DNA from: Burkholderia ubonensis
GTDB taxonomy: Bacteria > Pseudomonadota > Gammaproteobacteria > Burkholderiales > Burkholderiaceae
Direction of reading: 5' to 3'
DNA: 64,000 nucleotides
Assembly (NCBI RefSeq): GCF_001718695.1
Contig: NZ_CP013420.1
Coordinates: forward strand, 620,001-684,000
The translations under genes were made by a program, and so were the position numbers. The notes under the pieces were generated by a model that searched no databases, was not told the origin of the DNA, and saw only the letters and a program-made list of their open reading frames with translations. Positions 26,693 through 35,533 of this stretch are shown piece by piece (position 1 is the stretch's first letter; each line of letters begins with the position of its first letter).

Positions 26693-27001
26693 GGCAAAGG
26701 CTCCCTGGTTCGAACGGACGGATGGATGGCGGTAGCAATCGACGGCGACGCGACACCCGCCGCGTGCCGCCGTTAAGCATAGGACAAGTGCGTGCCCTTT
26801 TTAAGACAGGCTGCCGGAATCTTGCTGAACGCTTGCGCCGGTGTAAAGACGCAAAGCCGCGCGGCACGGTGCTTTTGACCATTCTTGACGGTGTGCGGGG
26901 GTGCGGGCGGGTGTGTGACGCAGCGCGTGACGGCGATCGGGCCTGGCCGTTCGATCGTGCTTGACTTAGAGTGAACTCTAAGTCCTAACCTTGTTCCTGC
27001 C
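26693..27001. other. Divergent intergenic region, comEA-like / MerR (309 bp)
   Basis: The right end holds the MerR-type promoter and palindrome (26961-26991). The left end must contain the comEA-like promoter on the minus strand, for which I see only a weak TATGCT -10. No RNA gene or further ORF is convincing. Confidence 0.55.
26961..26991 (+). promoter_or_regulatory. MerR-type promoter with perfect operator palindrome
   Basis: TTGACT (-35, 26961-26966) and TAACCT (-10, 26986-26991) are separated by 19 bp, the long spacing typical of MerR-regulated promoters. The perfect palindrome GACTTAGAGT-GA-ACTCTAAGTC (26963-26984) overlaps the -35 and fills the spacer. The MerR gene starts 10 bp downstream, so the regulator most likely controls itself and the next gene. 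Confidence 0.82.
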
Positions 27002-27463
27002 ATGTCGAAAACCGTTTCCAGATCCACCGCCGCCGGCCCGCTGACGATCGGTCAGGTTGCCGAACTGATGGGCGTATCGACGCACACGCTGCGCTACTAC
27101 GAGCAGGCGGGCCTGCTGCGCGCGATCGCGCGCACGCCGGCCGGGCACCGGCTGTACGCGCCGGCCGACCTCGACTGGCTGCGCTTCGTGATGCGACTGA
27201 AGGCGACCGGCATGCCGATCGCTCAGATGCAGCGGTTCGCGGCGCTGCGGGCCGAAGGCGAGTCGACCTTCGGCGCGCGGCGGCGCTTGCTCAGTGCGCA
27301 TCGCGATGCGGTGCGCGCGCATATCGCGGAGCTGCAGGCGAGCCTCGACGTGATCGGCGAGAAGATCGCGTACTACGAGCAGCAGGAGCGCGAGACGGAA
27401 CGACGGGCAAATCCTACTCACTTACCCTCGGAACAGGACACACACAATGGAACGACTCGCTGA
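27002..27463 (+). CDS. MerR family transcriptional regulator
   Basis: A 153-residue MerR regulator. Its winged helix-turn-helix begins LTIGQVAELMGVSTHTLRYY near residue 15, followed by GHRLYAPADLDWLRFVMRL and a C-terminal dimerisation coiled coil (about residues 95-135, RDAVRAHIAELQASLDVIGEKI). There is no Cys pair for metal or redox sensing; the protein has no cysteine in the effector end, so it belongs with the organic or aldehyde-responsive MerR proteins. The gene overlaps the next by 17 bp, which couples them. The promoter palindrome just upstream is its probable binding site. Confidence 0.9.
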   Translation: MSKTVSRSTAAGPLTIGQVAELMGVSTHTLRYYEQAGLLRAIARTPAGHRLYAPADLDWLRFVMRLKATGMPIAQMQRFAALRAEGESTFGARRRLLSAHRDAVRAHIAELQASLDVIGEKIAYYEQQERETERRANPTHLPSEQDTHNGTTR

Positions 27464-27881
27464 CGACCGCTACACGCGCGGCTGGAACAAACTGAAGGAA
27501 ATCGACGGCGACGTGGGCGAACGCGTGATCGCGGCGCTCGCGCCGATCGCGCCGGATTTCGGCCGGCTGCTGGTCGAATTCGGCTTCGGCGACATCTACA
27601 GCCGGCCGCAGCTCGACCTGAGGGCGCGCGAGATCGCGACGATTGCCGCGCTCGCCGCGCTGGGCAACGCGCAGCCGCAACTCAAGGTGCATATCGAGGC
27701 GGCGCTGAACGTCGGCTGCACGCGCGACGAGATCGTCGAAGTGTTCATGCAGATGGCCGTCTACGCGGGGTTTCCGGCCGCGCTGAATGCGCTGTTCGCC
27801 GCGCACGAGGTGTTCACGCGGCGCGTCGACGCGGCCGGCGCCGACGCCCGCACGGAAGCGGCCGTGGCGCACTGCGGGTGA
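27447..27881 (+). CDS. Carboxymuconolactone decarboxylase family protein (AhpD-like fold)
   Basis: A 144-residue all-helical protein of the CMD family. The N-terminal MERLADDRYTRGWNKLKEID and central LDLRAREIATIAALAALG followed by HIEAALNVGCTRDEIVEVF are characteristic of gamma-carboxymuconolactone decarboxylases. The AhpD active-site CxxC is absent; only C in NVGCTRDE and a C-terminal C are present, so a peroxidase role is unlikely. No other protocatechuate pathway genes are nearby, so true decarboxylase activity is doubtful; it is more likely an enzyme of unknown substrate controlled by the overlapping MerR gene. The start at 27447 is ATG with AGGA 10 bp upstream. Confidence 0.82.
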   Translation: MERLADDRYTRGWNKLKEIDGDVGERVIAALAPIAPDFGRLLVEFGFGDIYSRPQLDLRAREIATIAALAALGNAQPQLKVHIEAALNVGCTRDEIVEVFMQMAVYAGFPAALNALFAAHEVFTRRVDAAGADARTEAAVAHCG

Positions 27882-27892
27882 AGCGAAGCGCG

Positions 27893-27916
27893 CGTCGGCG
27901 GGCGGACGCGCCGACG
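27893..27916. other. Hairpin between convergent CMD-like gene and acoR
   Basis: CGTCGGCG and CGCCGACG form a perfect 8-bp stem with an 8-base loop, filling most of the 37-bp gap between the two stop codons. There is no T-run, so intrinsic termination is uncertain. Confidence 0.45.
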
Positions 27917-27918
27917 GA

Positions 27919-29847
27919 TCAGATCCGGTGCGGCGCGACGATCCGGTGCTTGGCGATGCGCCGGTACAGCGTCGCGCGCGAGATGCCGAGCGCGCGCGCG
28001 GCGGCGTCGGGCCGCCAGCGATGGGCGGTGAGCGCCGCGACGATGCGGCCGCGCTCGTCGTCCGGCGGCACGCCCGCGCCGTGCGCGCCGAGCCGGGCAC
28101 CGAGCTGCGCGGCGAGGTCGGCCGGCAAGTCGCGCCGCGTCACGCGCGCGCCGTCGCATACCGCGCACGCGTAGCGCAGCACGTTGCGCAGCTGGCGCAC
28201 GTTGCCGGGCCACGGGTAGGCGGCGAGCTCTTCGGCGAGCGTCGCGTCGAGCGTCAGCACGTGGCCGGTGGCCTGCGCCTCCTCGGCGAACACCGCGGCG
28301 ATCACGTCGCGCACGTCCGCGCGCTCGCGCAGCGGCGGCAGCGCGAACGTCGCGCCGCTCAGCCGGTAGTACAGATCCTCGCGGAACGTGCCGTCGGCGA
28401 CCATGCGGGCGAGATCGCGGTGCGTCGCGCAGATCACGTCGAGATCGACGCGCACCGGCGTGTCGCTGCCGAGCGGCACGACCTCGCCGTCCGCGAGCAC
28501 GCGCAGCAGGCGCGTCTGCAACGCGAGCGGCATGTCGCCGATTTCGTCGAGGAACAGCGTGCCGCCGTCGGCGAGCGCGATCTTGCCGCGCGCGCCGTGC
28601 TTGCGCGCGCCGGTGAACGCGCCGGCCGCATAGCCGAACAGTTCGCTCTCGATCAGCGCCTCCGGCAGCGCGCCGCAGTTGACCGCCACGAACGGCCGCG
28701 CGCGCCGCGCGCCGGCGTCATGCACTGCGCGCGCAAACACTTCCTTGCCCGCGCCCGTCTCGCCGAGCACGAGGATCGGCAGCCGCTTGCTCGCCACGCG
28801 CAGCGCGAGTTCGGCCTGCTGCGCGACGCGCGCGTCGCTGCTGTTCAGGAACGGCGTGAGCGCGCCGACGTGACGCTGCTCGGCGCCCGGGCGGCGCGCC
28901 GTCTTGTCGGTCTCGCGGTTCGCGCGCCGCAGCGGCGCCCGCAGCCGTGCATAGAGCGGCGCGCCGGTGGCGCGCAGCCGCAGCGCAACGATCGCATCGA
29001 GGCGCGCGGCGTCGCGCAGCGGCATCTCGGTCGCATCGAAGATCTCGTCGATATGGCGCGGCTCGTTCAGCGCCGGCAGCGCGTCGCGCGCGTGCCGGTT
29101 CGCGGCGATGATGTTGCCGCATTCGTCGAACGCGATCAGCCATTCGGGTTGCGCCTCGACGTAATGACGGTTCGGATGACAGAACAGAATCCAGTGCTGC
29201 GCGGTGCTGTGCACGAAGTAGCCGTCCTCGATCAGCGCCGCGCTCTGCCGCACGAGCTGGTACACGAGGCGCTGACTGTCGCGGCTGTCCGGCGACTGCA
29301 CGGCCGATGCGTCGAGCACGCCGATCAGCTCGCCGCCCGGCGAGAAGATCGGCGCGGCGCTGCAGGTCAGCGTGGTGAACGCGGCGCGGAAGTGGTCGGT
29401 CTTGTGCACGGTGATCGGCGCGAGATCGGTCAGCACGCTCGCGACGCCGCAGGTGCCTTCCTCGCTTTCCGACCAGCAGGTGCCGATGTGCAGCCCCGCA
29501 TGACGAAAATCGTTGCGGCGGTCGCGCTCGATCCGGTAGTCGATCGTCACGCCGTGCGCGTCCGTCAGCATCACGCAATAGTCTGCAACGCGAATCATGT
29601 CGTGCAGGCGCGTGAGGCACTGGCCCGACGCGCGCAGGAACGCCTCTTCCTTGTCGCGCACCTCGCGCAGCTCGGCCGCGGTGAGCACGCGCGGGCCGAT
29701 CGACGACGCGGGATCGAGCGCGTAGCGCTCGAGCGAGCGCTGCCACGACGACACCAGACGCGCGGATTCGGCCGGCGCGGGCAGGCGTCCGGCAAGCGCG
29801 CCAAGGACGCGATCGGCGTGCTGGGCCTGGGGGACGGCATAGGGCAT
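27919..29847 (-). CDS. acoR: Sigma-54-dependent activator of acetoin catabolism, AcoR-like
   Basis: A 642-residue enhancer-binding protein. The N-terminal half has a GAF-like sensory region (residues about 60-240, including DYCVMLTDAHGVTIDYRIE and WSESEEGTCGVASVL). The AAA+ domain has Walker A VLGETGAGKE near residue 361, the sigma-54 contact loop GAFTGA near residue 407, and Walker B GGTLFLDEIGDM. The C-terminal Fis-type helix-turn-helix is DAAARALGISRATLYRR. The start at 29847 (MPYAVP) is favoured by GGAG just upstream, over ATG at 29865. It is divergent from the aco operon, which has a sigma-54 promoter, so it is almost certainly its activator, responding to acetoin. Confidence 0.9.
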   Translation of the reverse strand: MPYAVPQAQHADRVLGALAGRLPAPAESARLVSSWQRSLERYALDPASSIGPRVLTAAELREVRDKEEAFLRASGQCLTRLHDMIRVADYCVMLTDAHGVTIDYRIERDRRNDFRHAGLHIGTCWSESEEGTCGVASVLTDLAPITVHKTDHFRAAFTTLTCSAAPIFSPGGELIGVLDASAVQSPDSRDSQRLVYQLVRQSAALIEDGYFVHSTAQHWILFCHPNRHYVEAQPEWLIAFDECGNIIAANRHARDALPALNEPRHIDEIFDATEMPLRDAARLDAIVALRLRATGAPLYARLRAPLRRANRETDKTARRPGAEQRHVGALTPFLNSSDARVAQQAELALRVASKRLPILVLGETGAGKEVFARAVHDAGARRARPFVAVNCGALPEALIESELFGYAAGAFTGARKHGARGKIALADGGTLFLDEIGDMPLALQTRLLRVLADGEVVPLGSDTPVRVDLDVICATHRDLARMVADGTFREDLYYRLSGATFALPPLRERADVRDVIAAVFAEEAQATGHVLTLDATLAEELAAYPWPGNVRQLRNVLRYACAVCDGARVTRRDLPADLAAQLGARLGAHGAGVPPDDERGRIVAALTAHRWRPDAAARALGISRATLYRRIAKHRIVAPHRI

Positions 29848-29939
29848 GGTCGGCTCCGGTTCCATACGGCGGGGAATTCGACCTTCTTGTAGCACATCCG
29901 CTTGCGCGGATCACATTGCATCGCAGCACGCGGCACGCG

Positions 29940-30116
29940 TGAGACGTTCGTCTCAGCGCGATCTCGGCCGTCTCGCGCCGTTGAGACGCGCGGGCGGGCC
30001 GGCCGCGACGTTCGGCCGGCGCGCGCCGTGCCGCGACACGCATGGCTCGGCGGCCGAACCGCGCGATGGGCGACGTCGCCGCGGCAGCCACCCGTGCGAC
30101 TCGGCCGCGTGAGACG
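29940..30116. promoter_or_regulatory. Cluster of GAGACG sites, candidate AcoR upstream activating sequences
   Basis: There are three sites. Perfect dyad TGAGACG-TT-CGTCTCA is at 29940-29955. The second dyad is CGTCTC (29969-29974) with GAGACG (29983-29988). The third is TGAGACG at 30110-30116, within CGTG-AGACG-CACG. They lie about 110-280 bp upstream of the sigma-54 promoter, the usual range for enhancer-binding protein sites. That AcoR binds them is inference. Confidence 0.6.
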
Positions 30117-30223
30117 CACGGGGCGTTTCGTGCGGCGGCGAGCCGTCGCGCCGGCCTGCGTCACCGCCCGGCAGCGGTGCCGAGCCTGTATCCGCGCGGG
30201 TTTCGCGGTCGTGGTGCGCACGA

Positions 30224-30239
30224 TGGCACGCCGCTTGCA
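30224..30239 (+). promoter_or_regulatory. Sigma-54 promoter of the aco operon
   Basis: TGGCACG-CCGC-TTGCA matches the -24/-12 consensus TGGCACG N4 TTGCW exactly. Transcription should start near 30250, about 110 bp before the acoX start. The rest of the 513-bp acoR-acoX gap holds the GAGACG cluster and no other gene. Confidence 0.92.
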
Positions 30240-30360
30240 GATGTGATCGGCAAGCCCGGCGCGTTGGCGTCGGCGACGACGATCCGCTGCCCTCGATGAC
30301 GGCGGACGAGACATGCAGGGCCGCTGCGCGAGCGCCGGCCCAATGGATGGAGACAAGCCC

Positions 30361-31419
30361 GTGACGACGCCCGTGACCGTCGGCGTGATCGCGAACCCCG
30401 CATCGGGGCGCGACATTCGCCGTCTGACGACGCATGCATCCGTGTTCCCGACCGCGGAGAAGGCCAACATGGTCGTGCGCCTGCTCGCCGGCCTCGGCGC
30501 GATGGGCGTCGAGCGCGTGCTGACCTTGCGCGACAAGACGGGCATCGCGACGCTGCTGATGCGTGCGCTCGATACGCACCGCGCGGTCGCGCCGCACGAG
30601 CGCTGGCCCGAGGTCGAATTCGTCGATCTGCCGATCACCGACAGCGTCGCCGACACGCAGGCGGGCGCCGCCTACATGCACCGGATGGAAGTGTCGCTGA
30701 TCGTCGTGCTCGGCGGCGACGGCACGCATCGCGCGGTTGCCGCGCACTGCGGCGCGACGCCGCTCGTCGCGCTGTCCACCGGCACCAACAACGCCTTTCC
30801 CGAACATCGCGAGGCAACCGTCGCGGGCGTCGCGGCCGGGCTCGCCGCGACCGGCGCGGTGCCGGCCGAGATCGCGTTCGTGCGCAACAAGCGGCTCGTC
30901 GTGCGCTGCATCGCCGGGGCGAACGCGGGGCGCGAGGAGATCGCGCTGGTCGACGTGTGCGCGGCGCGACAGCGCTTCATCGGCGCGCGTGCGGTCACCG
31001 GGCCGGCCGACATCGAGACGCTCTACCTGACCTTCGCGGAGCCGGACGGCATCGGCCTGTCCGCGCTCGGCGGCGCATGGGCGCCGCTCGAGCGCAGCGC
31101 GCCGCACGGGCTCGCGATGCGCTTTGCCGTAGACGGGCGGACGGACGGCACGCCGCTCGTCGCGCCGATCGCACCGGGGCGCGTCGATCGCGTCGTGATG
31201 CGCAGCTGCGAGCGGCTGGAGCCCGGTGCATGGCAGACCATCCCGTTCGAGCGCGGCACGCTCGCATTCGACGGCGAGCGCGAGATCGAGGTCGCGCGCG
31301 GCGAGCGCTACGAGATCGCGCTCGACTGGCACGGGCCGCTGACCGTCGACGTCGGCCGCACGCTGCGCTACGCGTCGTCACGACAGGTGCTGCGCGAAGC
31401 CGGCGCGTGGCGCGATTGA
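30361..31419 (+). CDS. acoX: AcoX, ATP-NAD kinase-like protein of acetoin catabolism
   Basis: A 352-residue protein with an NAD kinase/diacylglycerol kinase-like fold, shown by VGVIANPASGRDIRR and the GGDGTHRAV nucleotide-binding motif with ALSTGTNNAFP. acoX is found in aco operons of other beta- and gammaproteobacteria, but its biochemical role is not settled. The GTG at 30361 has GGAGA about 8 bp upstream and begins the conserved part; ATGs at 30343 and 30313 are also in frame. It is the first gene behind the sigma-54 promoter. Confidence 0.87.
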   Translation: MTTPVTVGVIANPASGRDIRRLTTHASVFPTAEKANMVVRLLAGLGAMGVERVLTLRDKTGIATLLMRALDTHRAVAPHERWPEVEFVDLPITDSVADTQAGAAYMHRMEVSLIVVLGGDGTHRAVAAHCGATPLVALSTGTNNAFPEHREATVAGVAAGLAATGAVPAEIAFVRNKRLVVRCIAGANAGREEIALVDVCAARQRFIGARAVTGPADIETLYLTFAEPDGIGLSALGGAWAPLERSAPHGLAMRFAVDGRTDGTPLVAPIAPGRVDRVVMRSCERLEPGAWQTIPFERGTLAFDGEREIEVARGERYEIALDWHGPLTVDVGRTLRYASSRQVLREAGAWRD

Positions 31420-31478
31420 AGGTGCGTGTACCGGCAAGCCATTTCGATATCCATAACGACGAACACGGAGACATCGCC

Positions 31479-32285
31479 ATGACAACCCCTCTGGAAGGCC
31501 AGGTCGCGATCGTGACCGGCGGTGCGCGCGGCATCGGCCGCGGCATCGCGCTGACGCTCGCGGCGGCGGGCGCCGACATCCTGCTGGCCGATCTGCTCGA
31601 CGACGCGCTCGACTCGACCGCGCGCGAAGTGCGCGCGCTCGACTCGACCGCGCGCGAAGTGCGCGCGCTCGGCCGCCGGGCGGTGCTCGCGAAGGTCGAC
31701 GTCACGCAGGCCGCGCAGGTCGACGCGATGGTCGCGCAGGCGCTCGCCGAGCTGGGCGGGCTCGACATCATGGTGAATTGCGCGGGCGTGATCAGCATTC
31801 ATCCGGTCGAGGCGCTGAGCGAGCGCGACTGGGATTTCGTGATGGACGTGAACGCGAAGGGCACGTTCCTCGGCTGCCGCGCGGCGCTTGCGCATCTGAA
31901 GGCGCAGGGGCATGGGCGGATCATCAACGTCGCATCGATCGCCGGCAAGGAGGGCTTCCCGAATCTCGCCCACTACAGCGCATCGAAGTTCGCGGTGGTC
32001 GGTTTCACCAACGCACTGGCGAAGGAACTCGCGCGCGACGGCGTGACCGTCAACGCGATCTGTCCGGGCATCGTGCGCACCTACATGTGGGACCGGCTGT
32101 CCGACGAATGGAAGACCGATGGCGAATCGGTCGAGCAATCGTGGCAGCGGCATCAGCTCACGCTGATCCCGCAGGGCCGCGCGCAGACGCCCGAAGACAT
32201 GGGCCGCCTCGCGCTGTTCTTCGCGACGATGGACAACGTGACCGGCCAGGCCGTGAACGTCGACGGCGGCTTCACGTTCCATTGA
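31479..32285 (+). CDS. Short-chain dehydrogenase/reductase in aco operon, probable acetoin/2,3-butanediol dehydrogenase
   Basis: A 268-residue classical SDR. The NAD(P) motif is TGGARGIGRG near residue 14. The catalytic Ser is in NVASIAGKEG and the Tyr-Lys in HYSASKFAVVG. The C-terminal QAVNVDGGFTFH ends normally. Its place between acoX and acoA suggests oxidation of 2,3-butanediol to acetoin, or acetoin/diacetyl interconversion, feeding the dehydrogenase. The oddity is a perfect 30-bp in-frame duplication giving DSTAREVRAL twice (residues 45-54 and 55-64), in the helix after the second beta strand. The ribosome binding site is weak (GGAGACATC, about 12 bp from the ATG). Confidence 0.85.
   Translation: MTTPLEGQVAIVTGGARGIGRGIALTLAAAGADILLADLLDDALDSTAREVRALDSTAREVRALGRRAVLAKVDVTQAAQVDAMVAQALAELGGLDIMVNCAGVISIHPVEALSERDWDFVMDVNAKGTFLGCRAALAHLKAQGHGRIINVASIAGKEGFPNLAHYSASKFAVVGFTNALAKELARDGVTVNAICPGIVRTYMWDRLSDEWKTDGESVEQSWQRHQLTLIPQGRAQTPEDMGRLALFFATMDNVTGQAVNVDGGFTFH
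31611..31670 (+). repeat. Perfect 30-bp tandem duplication inside the SDR gene
   Basis: Two identical 30-bp units (31611-31640 and 31641-31670) encode DSTAREVRAL twice in frame. The six bases before the first copy (GCGCTC) match the end of the unit, consistent with slippage or unequal recombination. Confidence 0.97.
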
Positions 32286-32361
32286 CCACGCACGCCGAGC
32301 AATCCGTCGCCGCGGCGCGGCCGCGGCGGCATTCGCAGTCAGACCTACTCAGGAGACACAC

Positions 32362-33345
32362 ATGACCGTTTCGACCCAGCTCAGCAGGGACACGCTGCTG
32401 GACGCCTACCGGCTGATGCGCACCATCCGCGAATTCGAGGAGCGCCTGCACGTCGAGTTCGCGACCGGCGAAATCCCCGGCTTCGTTCACCTGTATGCGG
32501 GCGAGGAGGCGTCCGCGGTCGGCACGATGCTGCACCTCGGCCTCGAGGATTACGTCGCCACCACGCACCGCGGCCACGGCCACTGCATCGCCAAAGGCGT
32601 CGACGTGCACGGGATGATGGCCGAGATCTACGGCAAGAAGACGGGCGTCTGTCACGGCAAGGGCGGCTCGATGCACATCGCCGACCTCGCGATGGGGATG
32701 CTCGGCGCCAACGGGATCGTCGGCGCGGGCGGCCCGCTCGTCTGCGGCGCGGCGCTCGCGGCGAAGCACAAGAAGACCGGCGGCGTCGGCGTGTGCTTCT
32801 TCGGCGACGGCGCATCGAACCAGGGCGTGATCTTCGAATCGATGAACCTCGCGTCGGTGTGGCGGCTGCCGGCGATCTTCGTCGCCGAGAACAACGGCTA
32901 TGCGGAAGCGACGTCGGCGAGCTGGTCGGTCGCGACCGACAACATCGCCGACCGCGCGAACGGCTTCGGGATGCCGGGCGTGATCGTCGACGGCTTCGAC
33001 TTCTTCGCGGTGCACGAGGCGCTCGGCGAAGCGGTCGCACGCGCGCGCAACGGCGGCGGCCCGACGCTCGTCGAGGTGAAGTTCACGCGCTACTTCGGCC
33101 ACTTCGAGGGCGACGCGCAGACTTACCGCGCGCCGGGAGAAGTGCAGAAGCTGCGCGACGAGAAGGACTGCCTGAAGCACTTCGAAACGCGCGTGGTGCG
33201 CGCCGAAGTGCTGACCACCGACGAACTGCGCGCGGTCGATGCGCAGGTGAAGGCGCTGATCGACGACGCGGTCGCGCAGGCGAAGGCCGCGCCGCTGCCC
33301 GATGCGGCGGACCTGCTCGCCGACGTGTACGTGTCGTATCCGTGA
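32362..33345 (+). CDS. acoA: Acetoin dehydrogenase E1 component, alpha subunit
   Basis: A 327-residue TPP-dependent E1 alpha subunit that cleaves acetoin to acetaldehyde and a hydroxyethyl group passed to the E2 lipoyl arm. The TPP/Mg motif starts at FFGDGASNQGVIFESMNLA and ends with VAENNGYAEA. The start region RLMRTIREFEERLHVEF and THRGHGHCIAKG are typical of the pyruvate/acetoin dehydrogenase E1 alpha family. A strong AGGAGA site precedes the ATG. It lies 76 bp after the SDR gene and 61 bp before acoB. The length is typical of the acetoin branch, shorter than PdhA. Confidence 0.94.
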   Translation: MTVSTQLSRDTLLDAYRLMRTIREFEERLHVEFATGEIPGFVHLYAGEEASAVGTMLHLGLEDYVATTHRGHGHCIAKGVDVHGMMAEIYGKKTGVCHGKGGSMHIADLAMGMLGANGIVGAGGPLVCGAALAAKHKKTGGVGVCFFGDGASNQGVIFESMNLASVWRLPAIFVAENNGYAEATSASWSVATDNIADRANGFGMPGVIVDGFDFFAVHEALGEAVARARNGGGPTLVEVKFTRYFGHFEGDAQTYRAPGEVQKLRDEKDCLKHFETRVVRAEVLTTDELRAVDAQVKALIDDAVAQAKAAPLPDAADLLADVYVSYP

Positions 33346-33406
33346 GCGCGGCCTGACCGAGCAACTGCCGGCCGACACGGCGAACCGAATATTCCAGGAG
33401 ACAGAC

Positions 33407-34411
33407 ATGGCAAGGAAGATCACTTATTCGCAGGCGATCAACGAGGCGCTCGCGCAGGAAATGGCGCGCGACGACAGCGTGATCGTGATGGGCGAGGACA
33501 ATGCAGGCGGCGCGGGCGCGCCCGGCGAGGACGACGCGTGGGGCGGCGTGCTCGGCGTGACGAAGGGGCTGTTCCACAAGTTTCCGGGCCGCGTGCTCGA
33601 TACGCCGCTGTCGGAAGGCGGCTACATCGGCGCGGCGGTCGGCGCGGCCGCGTGCGGGATGCGGCCCGTCGCGGAGCTGATGTTCATCGACTTCATGGGC
33701 GTGTGCTTCGACCAGATCTTCAATCAGGCCGCCAAATTCCGCTACATGTTCGGCGGCAAGGCCGTCACGCCGGTGGTGATCCGCGCGATGTACGGCGCCG
33801 GCCTGCGGGCGGCGGCGCAGCATTCGCAGATGCTCACGTCGCTGTTCACGCATATCCCGGGGCTGAAGGTGGTGTGCCCGTCGACGCCGTACGACGCGAA
33901 GGGCCTGCTGATCCAGTCGATCCGCGACAACGACCCGGTGATCTTCCTCGAGCACAAGCTGCTCTACACGCGTGAAGGCGAGGTGCCCGAGGAATCGTAT
34001 GCGATCCCGTTCGGCGAGGCCAGCATCGTGCGCGAAGGCGACGACGCGACGATCGTCACCTACGGCCGCATGGTCCATCTCGCCACCGACGCGGCCGCGA
34101 AGCTCGCGAAGGACGGCATTCACGTCGACGTGATCGACCTGCGCACGACGTCGCCGCTCGACGAGGAAACGATCCTCGAGAGCGCGGAGCGCACCGGGCG
34201 CGTGGTGGTCGTCGACGAGGCGAACCCGCGCTGCTCGATCGCCACCGACATCGCGGCGCTCGTCGCGCAGCGCGCGTTCCGCTCGCTGCAGGCGCCGATC
34301 GAGCTGGTGACCGCGCCGCACACGCCCACGCCGTTCGCCGGCGTGCTGGAAGACTTGTACATCCCGTCCGCCGATGCGATCGCGCAGGCGGTACTGAAGA
34401 CGAGGAGCTGA
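33407..34411 (+). CDS. acoB: Acetoin dehydrogenase E1 component, beta subunit
   Basis: A 334-residue E1 beta subunit that completes the TPP site with AcoA in an alpha2beta2 tetramer. Family stretches are KITYSQAINEALAQEM, VIVMGEDNAGG, DTPLSEGGYIGAAVGAA and VVVVDEANPRCSIATDIAAL. The start at 33407 is ATG with AGGAG 7 bp upstream; the frame stays open upstream to 33302 but that part overlaps acoA. The stop is 4 bp before acoC. Confidence 0.94.
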   Translation: MARKITYSQAINEALAQEMARDDSVIVMGEDNAGGAGAPGEDDAWGGVLGVTKGLFHKFPGRVLDTPLSEGGYIGAAVGAAACGMRPVAELMFIDFMGVCFDQIFNQAAKFRYMFGGKAVTPVVIRAMYGAGLRAAAQHSQMLTSLFTHIPGLKVVCPSTPYDAKGLLIQSIRDNDPVIFLEHKLLYTREGEVPEESYAIPFGEASIVREGDDATIVTYGRMVHLATDAAAKLAKDGIHVDVIDLRTTSPLDEETILESAERTGRVVVVDEANPRCSIATDIAALVAQRAFRSLQAPIELVTAPHTPTPFAGVLEDLYIPSADAIAQAVLKTRS

Positions 34412-34415
34412 CACG

Positions 34416-35531
34416 ATGTCGATTCACATGATCACGATGCCCAAGTGGGGGCTGTCGATGGAGCAGGGGCAGGTCAATGGCTGGCTGAAGTCGATCGGCG
34501 AGCGCGTGACGAAGGGCGACGAAGTGCTCGACGTGGAGACCGACAAGATTTCGTCGGGCGTCGAGTGCGCGTTCGACGGCACGCTGCGCCGGCAAGTCGC
34601 GCAGGAAGGCGAGACGCTGCCGGTCGGCGCGCTGCTCGGCGTGGTCGCCGCAGCTGATGCGAGCGACGCCGACATCGACGCGGCGATCGCCGAATTCCAG
34701 CGCGATTTCGTGCCGAGCGCGGCCGCCGACGACGCGGCCGGCCCGCAGCCCGAGAAGGCGCAGATCGGCGGGCGCACGCTGCGGTTCCTGAAGCTCGGTG
34801 ACGGCTCGGGCACGCCGGCCGTGCTGATTCACGGCTTCGGCGGCGATCTGAACAACTGGCTGTTCAATCACGCGGAACTCGCCGCGCATCGGCCGGTGTG
34901 GGCGCTCGACCTGCCGGGGCACGGCGAGTCCGGCAAGGCGGTCGAGACCGGCAGCCTCGACGAGCTGGCCGACGCGGTGCTCGCGCTGCTCGATGCGCAG
35001 CAGATCGAGCGCGCGCACCTGATCGGCCATTCGATGGGCGGCGCGGTGGCGATGGCGGCGGCCGAGCGCGCGCCGCAACGCGTGGCGTCGCTGACGCTGA
35101 TCGCGAGCGCCGGGCTCGGCGCCGACATCAACCGCGATTACATCGACGGCTTCGTCGCGGGCAACAGCCGCAACACGCTGAAGCCGCATCTCGGCGCGCT
35201 GTTCGCGGATCACGCGCTGGTGACGCGGCAACTGGTCGAGGATCTCGTCAAGTACAAGCGGCTCGAAGGCGTGCAGGCGGCGCTCGAGAAGATCGCGAAC
35301 GCGGCGTTCGACGGCGCGGCCCAGCGGCGCGTGTTCCGCGATCGCGTCGCGTCGCTCGCGCCGCGCACGCTGGTGATTTGGGGCGAGCACGACCAGGTGA
35401 TTCCCGCGCAGCACGCGCAGGGCTTGCCGGACGGCGTGCGCGCCGAGGTGATCGCCGGCAGCGGCCACATGGTGCAGATGGAGGCGGCTGCCGACGTGAA
35501 CCGCCTGATCGTCGCGTTTCTCGGAGACTGA
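34416..35531 (+). CDS. acoC: Acetoin dehydrogenase E2 component (lipoyl domain fused to alpha/beta hydrolase)
   Basis: A 371-residue protein. The N-terminal lipoyl domain (residues 1-80) carries the lipoylated Lys in [11 protein letters not shown]. After a linker of about 40 residues there is an alpha/beta hydrolase-fold domain with the [10 protein letters not shown] oxyanion region, nucleophile motif GHSMGG, and the C-terminal Asp and His (EHDQ, SGHMVQ). This differs from the CoA-dependent catalytic core of PDH E2. It is the known architecture of many bacterial AcoC proteins, which release an acetyl group as acetyl-CoA. It sits 4 bp after acoB and 2 bp before lipA. Confidence 0.93.
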   Translation: MSIHMITMPKWGLSMEQGQVNGWLKSIGERVTKGDEVLDVETDKISSGVECAFDGTLRRQVAQEGETLPVGALLGVVAAADASDADIDAAIAEFQRDFVPSAAADDAAGPQPEKAQIGGRTLRFLKLGDGSGTPAVLIHGFGGDLNNWLFNHAELAAHRPVWALDLPGHGESGKAVETGSLDELADAVLALLDAQQIERAHLIGHSMGGAVAMAAAERAPQRVASLTLIASAGLGADINRDYIDGFVAGNSRNTLKPHLGALFADHALVTRQLVEDLVKYKRLEGVQAALEKIANAAFDGAAQRRVFRDRVASLAPRTLVIWGEHDQVIPAQHAQGLPDGVRAEVIAGSGHMVQMEAAADVNRLIVAFLGD

Positions 35532-35533
35532 CG

